From: Elusimicrobia bacterium CG06_land_8_20_14_3_00_38_11
GTDB lineage: Bacteria; Elusimicrobiota; UBA8919
Assembly (NCBI GenBank): GCA_002780205.1
Contig: PEVQ01000278.1
Location: 1 to 7,900 of the forward strand
Length of the DNA stretch: 7,900 bases
Direction of reading: 5' to 3'
In this document: positions 4,402 through 7,900 of the stretch, piece after piece
Position numbering within the stretch: the stretch's first letter is position 1
Layout: each line of letters starts with the position of its first letter
The notes under the pieces: generated by a model
What the model saw: the letters and a program-made list of their open reading frames with translations, nothing else
The model's database searches: none
Told to the model about the DNA's origin: nothing
Translations under genes and position numbers: made by a program

Positions 4402-6114
4402 TTATAAATAATTTTTTGGCATTTTGTCAAGGATTTTTTCTATATCTACAAGTTCCGCTGTTTTCTTGCTGCGATATTTTATTTCCACTTTATTTTCTTT
4501 CAATGTTTTTTCAGAGACGGTTATGCGAACGGGAATTCCCAGCAAATCCGCATCTTTGAATTTGACGCCTGCTCTTCCATCGCGGTCATCCAGCAAAACA
4601 TCATATTTTTGGGAGAGTTTTTCGTAGATAGTATCGCAGACATCTTTTATTTTACCTTCGTAAGAGACGGGAATTATTATCGCCTGATATGGAGCAAGTG
4701 CTCTATTCCAGATAATTCCGCTTTCATCATTTGATTGTTCAATCGCGGCGGCGACAATTCGGGAAACGCCTATTCCGTAACAGCCCATTATAAAAAAATT
4801 TTGTTTGCCTTTTTCGTCAAGAAATGTAGCATTCATCGCTTTAGAATATTTCGTTCCGAGTTTGAAAGTATGCCCGACCTCTATGCCCCGCGAAAATTTT
4901 AATTCATGTTTTTTACATCTCGGACAGAGAGCGCCTTTTTTTACCTTTCTTATATCCGCAATTTCAGTCGGCTTGTAATCCCTGCCGATATTTATATTTT
5001 TCAGATGATAGTCCTTTTTATTGGCACCTGAAATTCCGTTTATGATATTTTCTACCGAATAGTCGGCGATAAGTCGGAAGTCGGAAGTCGGAAGTCGGAA
5101 GTTTACCGATCCAAGAAAACCTATTGGCACACCAGTAATTTTTTCAACGGTATTGCCGTCGGCAAGTAGAAGTTCGTTCGCATTAAGATGTGATTTGAGT
5201 TTCTCTTCGTTTATTTCGCAATCACCACGAACCAAAACTATAACAGGTTTTCCGTCGGCAAGATAGATAAGCGTCTTTATGAATTTTTCCGGCTTTTCAT
5301 TCAGGAATTTTCCGACTTCGTCCACCGTTTTCATATCCGGCGTATGGACTTCTTCCAACGGTTTTTCTACTTCCGGCTTCCAACTTCCCACTTCCCGCTT
5401 GATACATTCCGCTTTCTCAACATTCGCTCCATAGCCGCAAATGCATGAAACAATCTCTTCCTCGCCGGTATCCGCTAAAACCATAAATTCGTGTGAGAAC
5501 GAACCGCCGATGGAGCCGGTCGTCGCCTCAACAGCACGGAAATTGAACCCGCACTTTTCGCAAATTTTTGAGTAAGCATCAAAAACAATTTTATAATATC
5601 TTTCGGCATCTTCCTCCGACGCATGAAACGAATATGCGTCTTTCATGTAAAACTCTTTTGCCCGCATCACACCGAAACGGGGACGGATTTCATCCCTGAA
5701 TTTTGACTGAAATTGGTAAAGCATTAAGGGAAGTTGTTTGTATGAGCGGACATCTTTTCTTACGATATCGGTAATTATTTCCTCATGGGTTGGACCCAGA
5801 CAGAACTCGCGTCCGGATCGGTCTTTTATGCGACAGAGTTCTTTCCCGTAAAGATTCCATCTGCCGGTTTCCTCCCACAACTCTTTCGGAAGAATAGTCG
5901 GAAGTAAAAGTTCCTGCCCGCCGATTTTGTTCATTTCTTCGCGGATGATTTGCTCAACATTTTTTAGCACCCGAAGCCCCAAAGGAAGCCATTCATAAAT
6001 GCCCGACGACAATTTTCTGATGAGCCCTGCTCGCAGCATCAGTTTCAGCGAAATTGTGTCCGCATCAGATGGTGTTTCTTTAAGAGTAGGTATAAATGCC
6101 TGTGAGTATTTCAT
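4402..6114 (-). CDS. proS: Prolyl-tRNA synthetase, bacterial type with editing domain
   Basis: Class II aminoacyl-tRNA synthetase that charges tRNA-Pro in the cytoplasm. The 570 residues match the bacterial-type length. In order, counting from the ATG at 6114: N-terminus KYSQAFIPTLKE; motif 1 around 46-65 (LPLGLRVLKNVEQII); GPTHEE near 107; motif 2 FRDEIRPRFGVMRAKEFYMK (139-158); the INS editing domain roughly 220-390, including KFIKTLIYLADGK with the editing Lys280; motif 3 GIGVSRIVAAAIEQ (447-460); and the C-terminal anticodon-binding domain. A TTG at 6123 could add MNI, but the ATG matches the family start. No Shine-Dalgarno sequence is visible. Two heptanucleotide arrays are read in frame within the editing domain (5072-5102 and 5369-5396). 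It follows the citrate-synthase-like gene by about 40 bases and is probably cotranscribed with it. Confidence 0.97.
   Translation of the reverse strand: MKYSQAFIPTLKETPSDADTISLKLMLRAGLIRKLSSGIYEWLPLGLRVLKNVEQIIREEMNKIGGQELLLPTILPKELWEETGRWNLYGKELCRIKDRSGREFCLGPTHEEIITDIVRKDVRSYKQLPLMLYQFQSKFRDEIRPRFGVMRAKEFYMKDAYSFHASEEDAERYYKIVFDAYSKICEKCGFNFRAVEATTGSIGGSFSHEFMVLADTGEEEIVSCICGYGANVEKAECIKREVGSWKPEVEKPLEEVHTPDMKTVDEVGKFLNEKPEKFIKTLIYLADGKPVIVLVRGDCEINEEKLKSHLNANELLLADGNTVEKITGVPIGFLGSVNFRLPTSDFRLIADYSVENIINGISGANKKDYHLKNINIGRDYKPTEIADIRKVKKGALCPRCKKHELKFSRGIEVGHTFKLGTKYSKAMNATFLDEKGKQNFFIMGCYGIGVSRIVAAAIEQSNDESGIIWNRALAPYQAIIIPVSYEGKIKDVCDTIYEKLSQKYDVLLDDRDGRAGVKFKDADLLGIPVRITVSEKTLKENKVEIKYRSKKTAELVDIEKILDKMPKNYL
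5072..5102. repeat. Heptanucleotide tandem repeat inside proS (AGTCGGA x4)
   Basis: Four exact AGTCGGA units plus AGT. The coding strand reads repeated CTTCCGA, giving NFRLPTSDFRL in the editing domain, between IGFLGSV and IADYSVENI. The CTTCC core lies on the coding strand here, the opposite of the ispA array. Confidence 0.9.
5369..5396. repeat. Degenerate heptanucleotide repeat inside proS (rCTTCCn x4)
   Basis: The plus-strand units ACTTCCG, GCTTCCA, ACTTCCC and ACTTCCC occur in tandem. On the coding strand the GGAAG cores encode REVGSWKPEVE, which fills the linker between VEKAEC and PLEEVHTP of ProRS. Confidence 0.75.
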
Positions 6115-6131
6115 AATATTCAATTTTCATT

Positions 6132-6149
6132 TTTGAGGATTTGCTCAAA
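6132..6149. repeat. Small hairpin between the citrate-synthase-like gene and proS
   Basis: Arms TTTGAG and CTCAAA are perfect around a 6-base loop. It lies 17 bases ahead of the proS ATG. It has no T-tract and is not a terminator. It might shape translation of proS, which lacks a Shine-Dalgarno sequence, or be chance. Confidence 0.3.
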
Positions 6150-6155
6150 TTTGTT

Positions 6156-7520
6156 TTATTGATTTTTTATACTCTCGGGGATATATTTTTTTACCAGTTC
6201 ATACATTTCCTGGTCGGAAATCCCTATTGTTCTTTCGGCTTCGTATTGAGTATCAATCCATTCCTTGATTTTTACAACACCGGGATGATTTTTATCAACC
6301 TTAACTTTTAAGTGATGATTTATCCAGTATATAATTCCCGCAACGCCGGATTTATCCGTAATCCCGATGGAAACCGGTTTATTCAAAAGTCGATTAGTGT
6401 CAAAGATATTGTAAATCTCCTCGTCTTTTAAGAGACCGTCAGCGTGAATTCCCGCTCTGGTAACATTAAAGTTTTTGCCGACATATGGCTGGTTCGGAGG
6501 AATCTGATATCCAATTTCTTTTTCAAAATAATCCGCAATTTCGGTGATAATCGTCGTGTCCATTCCGTTGGCATCGCCGCGAAAAGCGATGTATTCAATA
6601 ACAAGCGCCTCCGTCGGCGTATTGCCGGTGCGCTCCCCAATTCCCAGAAGCGAACCGTTTGCCGCAGAACATCCGTAAAGCCATGAACCGATAGCATTCG
6701 TCAGAGCGCGATGAAAATCATTATGACCGTGCCATTCCAGCCATTCCGACGGAACTCCGGCAAATTTTGTAAGACCGTACATTATACCGTTGACGGAACG
6801 CGGCATTGAAACGCCGGGATATGTAACTCCATAGCCGAGCGTATCGCAGGCGCGGATTTTTATCGGAATCTTCGCCTCTTTTGAAAGTTTCATCAATTCC
6901 TGAGCGAACGGAACCACAAACCCGTAAAAATCGGCGCGCGTAATATCCTCAAAGTGGCACCGGGGAATTATATTTTCGTTGAGTGCTGTTCGAACAATAT
7001 CCAAATACATATTCATCGCTTTTTTTCTTGTTTTTTTCAGTTTGAGAAAGATATGGTAGTCGGAAACTGATGTTAAAATACCTGTTTCTTTCAACCCAAT
7101 CTCTTTTACAAGTTTGAAATCCTCTTTATGCGCCCTTATCCATCCGGTAATTTCGGGATATTTATAGCCGAGTTCAAGACATTTTCTTAATGATTCCCTG
7201 TCCTTCTCGGAATAAAGAAAAAACTCCGACTGCCTGATAATACCGTTGGGACCCGAAAGACGATGAAGCATTTTGTAAATGTCCGTAATCTGTTTTACCG
7301 TGTAAGGCGGGCGGGACTGCTGACCGTCGCGGAATGTCGTATCCGTTATCCAAATTTCCTCGGCGGGAGTCATCGGCATCACACGCCAGTTGAACGAAAT
7401 TTTCGGCACCTCGCCGTAAGGAAAAATATCCCTGTAAAGATTCGGCTCTTTTACATCCTGCAATTCATACCTGTACTCGTCCTGTTCCAGTGTTCTCGTT
7501 TTTTTATTGAATTTCAGCAT
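6156..7520 (-). CDS. Re-citrate synthase-like DRE-TIM metallolyase (homocitrate/isopropylmalate synthase superfamily)
   Basis: Enzymes of this superfamily condense acetyl-CoA with a 2-oxoacid. The 454 residues form one catalytic TIM barrel after a 55-residue N-terminal segment (EPNLYRDIFPYGEVPKISFN). Visible motifs are TDTTFRDGQQSRPPY (60-73, metal and 2-oxoacid site), CHFEDITRADFYGF (188-201), RACDTLGYG (223-231), metal ligands in WHGHND (263-268), GERTGN (295-300) and NVTRAGIHADGLLKDEEIYN (352-371). There is no LeuA-type regulatory C-terminal domain, which argues against ordinary 2-isopropylmalate synthase. From memory the whole-length pattern fits the clostridial/deltaproteobacterial Re-citrate synthase group (oxaloacetate + acetyl-CoA to citrate), often misannotated as isopropylmalate or homocitrate synthase. 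Superfamily is near certain, Re-citrate activity is inference. The start is supported by GGAGG eight bases before the ATG. First gene of the proS transcription unit. Confidence 0.9.
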   Translation of the reverse strand: MLKFNKKTRTLEQDEYRYELQDVKEPNLYRDIFPYGEVPKISFNWRVMPMTPAEEIWITDTTFRDGQQSRPPYTVKQITDIYKMLHRLSGPNGIIRQSEFFLYSEKDRESLRKCLELGYKYPEITGWIRAHKEDFKLVKEIGLKETGILTSVSDYHIFLKLKKTRKKAMNMYLDIVRTALNENIIPRCHFEDITRADFYGFVVPFAQELMKLSKEAKIPIKIRACDTLGYGVTYPGVSMPRSVNGIMYGLTKFAGVPSEWLEWHGHNDFHRALTNAIGSWLYGCSAANGSLLGIGERTGNTPTEALVIEYIAFRGDANGMDTTIITEIADYFEKEIGYQIPPNQPYVGKNFNVTRAGIHADGLLKDEEIYNIFDTNRLLNKPVSIGITDKSGVAGIIYWINHHLKVKVDKNHPGVVKIKEWIDTQYEAERTIGISDQEMYELVKKYIPESIKNQ

Positions 7521-7543
7521 AATTACACCTCCATCAAAATCAA

Positions 7544-7564
7544 TTAAAAATTAAAAGTTAAAAA
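7544..7564. repeat. Heptanucleotide repeat in the leader (TTAAAAn x3)
   Basis: Three tandem units TTAAAAA, TTAAAAG, TTAAAAA lie between the promoter and the ribosome binding site of the citrate-synthase-like gene. The 7-base period is the same as in the arrays within ispA and proS, though the unit sequence is unrelated. The A+T-rich composition makes chance more likely than for those arrays. Confidence 0.45.
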
Positions 7565-7629
7565 TGACGCTACGCTAAAATTATGGATAAAATTATTATT
7601 AAAGACTTTCACCACAATTTTTAATTTTA

Positions 7630-7655
7630 AATCCCGCTAAAACGGGACAAGTTTT
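7630..7655 (-). repeat. Dispersed palindromic repeat, copy 2
   Basis: The minus strand reads AAAACTTGTCCCG, TTTTAG, then CGGGATT. It shares the flanks of 4217-4240 and has a matching CCCG/CGGG stem. Here it lies in the 5' leader of the citrate-synthase-like gene. On the plus strand the hairpin is followed by ACAAGTTTTT, so it could also stop antisense transcripts. Confidence 0.5.
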
Positions 7656-7679
7656 TACATTTTTAATTGCCTTTATTTG

Positions 7680-7708
7680 ATTATACAAAATTGTGAAGTG
7701 GATTTCAA
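7680..7708 (-). promoter_or_regulatory. Sigma70-type promoter of the citrate-synthase-like/proS unit
   Basis: On the minus strand TTGAAA (7703-7708), a 17-base spacer and a consensus TATAAT (7680-7685). The start would lie near 7673, giving a leader of about 150 bases that holds a palindromic repeat, a heptamer repeat and a GGAGG ribosome binding site. I see no riboswitch or T-box features in that leader. Block A of the two-block repeat ends 22 bases upstream of the -35 element. Confidence 0.7.
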
Positions 7709-7730
7709 GAAAGAAATTTTGATTTTTAAG

Positions 7731-7840
7731 TTTTGCCATAAGCGATTTTACCCTCAATAGAAGTAATCATATTAAAAGATCTATTTCCTTACCTTAAAAA
7801 CTTCAATTTAACCCACTTCTACAACAGAACCTGAAGAATC
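7731..7840. repeat. Two-block dispersed repeat, copy 2 (short form)
   Basis: Block A (7731-7773) is identical over 43 bases to 3795-3837, and block B (7778-7840) matches 4036-4098 with three mismatches. Only four A residues separate them here. Similarity stops exactly where the next hairpin repeat begins. The short ATG frame (MITSIEGKIAYGKT, then stop) survives here without its Shine-Dalgarno sequence. Confidence 0.85.
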
Positions 7841-7898
7841 CACTAATTGACACGAATTAAAAACAGATTTATTCGTGCTTATTTGTGTTAATTCGTGG
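7840..7898. repeat. Imperfect inverted repeat (CCACnAATTnACACnAA arms)
   Basis: The left arm 7840-7858 and the right arm 7880-7898 are inverted complements at 15 of 19 positions around a 21-base loop. The arm type (CCACGAATTAACAC-like) resembles a hairpin repeat seen between genes in many environmental bacterial genomes. That is from general knowledge and was not searched. No gene is visible in 7521-7900. Confidence 0.5.
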
Positions 7899-7900
7899 TT

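Noticed and set aside
5068..5103. Heptamer arrays read as a CRISPR-like structure
   Set aside because: Units are 7 bases with no spacers, lie in coding sequence, and no cas genes are present.
6115..6123. TTG start for proS adding MNI
   Set aside because: The ATG at 6114 gives the usual ProRS N-terminus (KYSQ.FIPTLKE) and neither start has a ribosome binding site.
7521..7673. Riboswitch or T-box in the long leader of the citrate-synthase-like gene
   Set aside because: The leader is mostly A+T-rich repeat sequence. I see no T-box motif, no conserved riboswitch core and no terminator/antiterminator pair.

Overview
The window is bacterial and A+T-rich. All six recognisable protein genes lie on the minus strand, so transcription runs from high to low coordinates. 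The gene set is the MEP isoprenoid enzymes DXS and IspA, TlyA, a bacterial-type ProRS and a Re-citrate-synthase-like enzyme. Gene-poor gaps are packed with short palindromic and tandem repeats. This would fit an anaerobic bacterium from an environmental or poorly cultured lineage, but the phylum cannot be fixed from the sequence and no close relative is claimed.

Layout in transcription order. (1) 7900-7521 is an upstream region with a dispersed hairpin repeat, a two-block repeat (copy 2) and a clear sigma70-type promoter (TTGAAA-17-TATAAT). (2) 7520-6156 encodes a DRE-TIM metallolyase of the Re-citrate/homocitrate/isopropylmalate synthase group. (3) 6114-4402 is proS. A terminator-like hairpin follows at 4175-4151. 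(4) About 680 bases (4401-3720) carry no intact gene. They hold repeats, remnants of at least one decayed gene, copy 1 of the two-block repeat and a second strong promoter (TTGACA-17-TAAAAT). (5) 3719-46 is a compact operon: ispA, a 63-residue LexA-type DNA-binding protein with no peptidase domain, dxs and tlyA. ispA-dxs-tlyA is a common bacterial neighbourhood. The small regulator between ispA and dxs is not part of the usual arrangement.

How it fits together. DXS makes 1-deoxy-D-xylulose 5-phosphate at the entry to the MEP pathway, and IspA condenses the resulting C5 units into a longer prenyl diphosphate. TlyA methylates rRNA. The embedded HTH protein is bracketed by two copies of a 22-bp two-fold-symmetric sequence with half-site TTAGnGCAA. 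One copy abuts its own start codon. The other covers its stop codon and the dxs translation start region. This is the best candidate for an undescribed system here: a LexA-fold mini-repressor that may control itself and the first MEP enzyme.

A second theme is heptanucleotide tandem repeats. Three four-unit arrays sit in frame inside conserved genes (one in ispA, two in proS), in both orientations and apparently at variable loops. A fourth lies in the leader of the Re-citrate-synthase-like gene. A third theme is that the same two-block repeat lies about 25 bp upstream of the -35 element of both main promoters.
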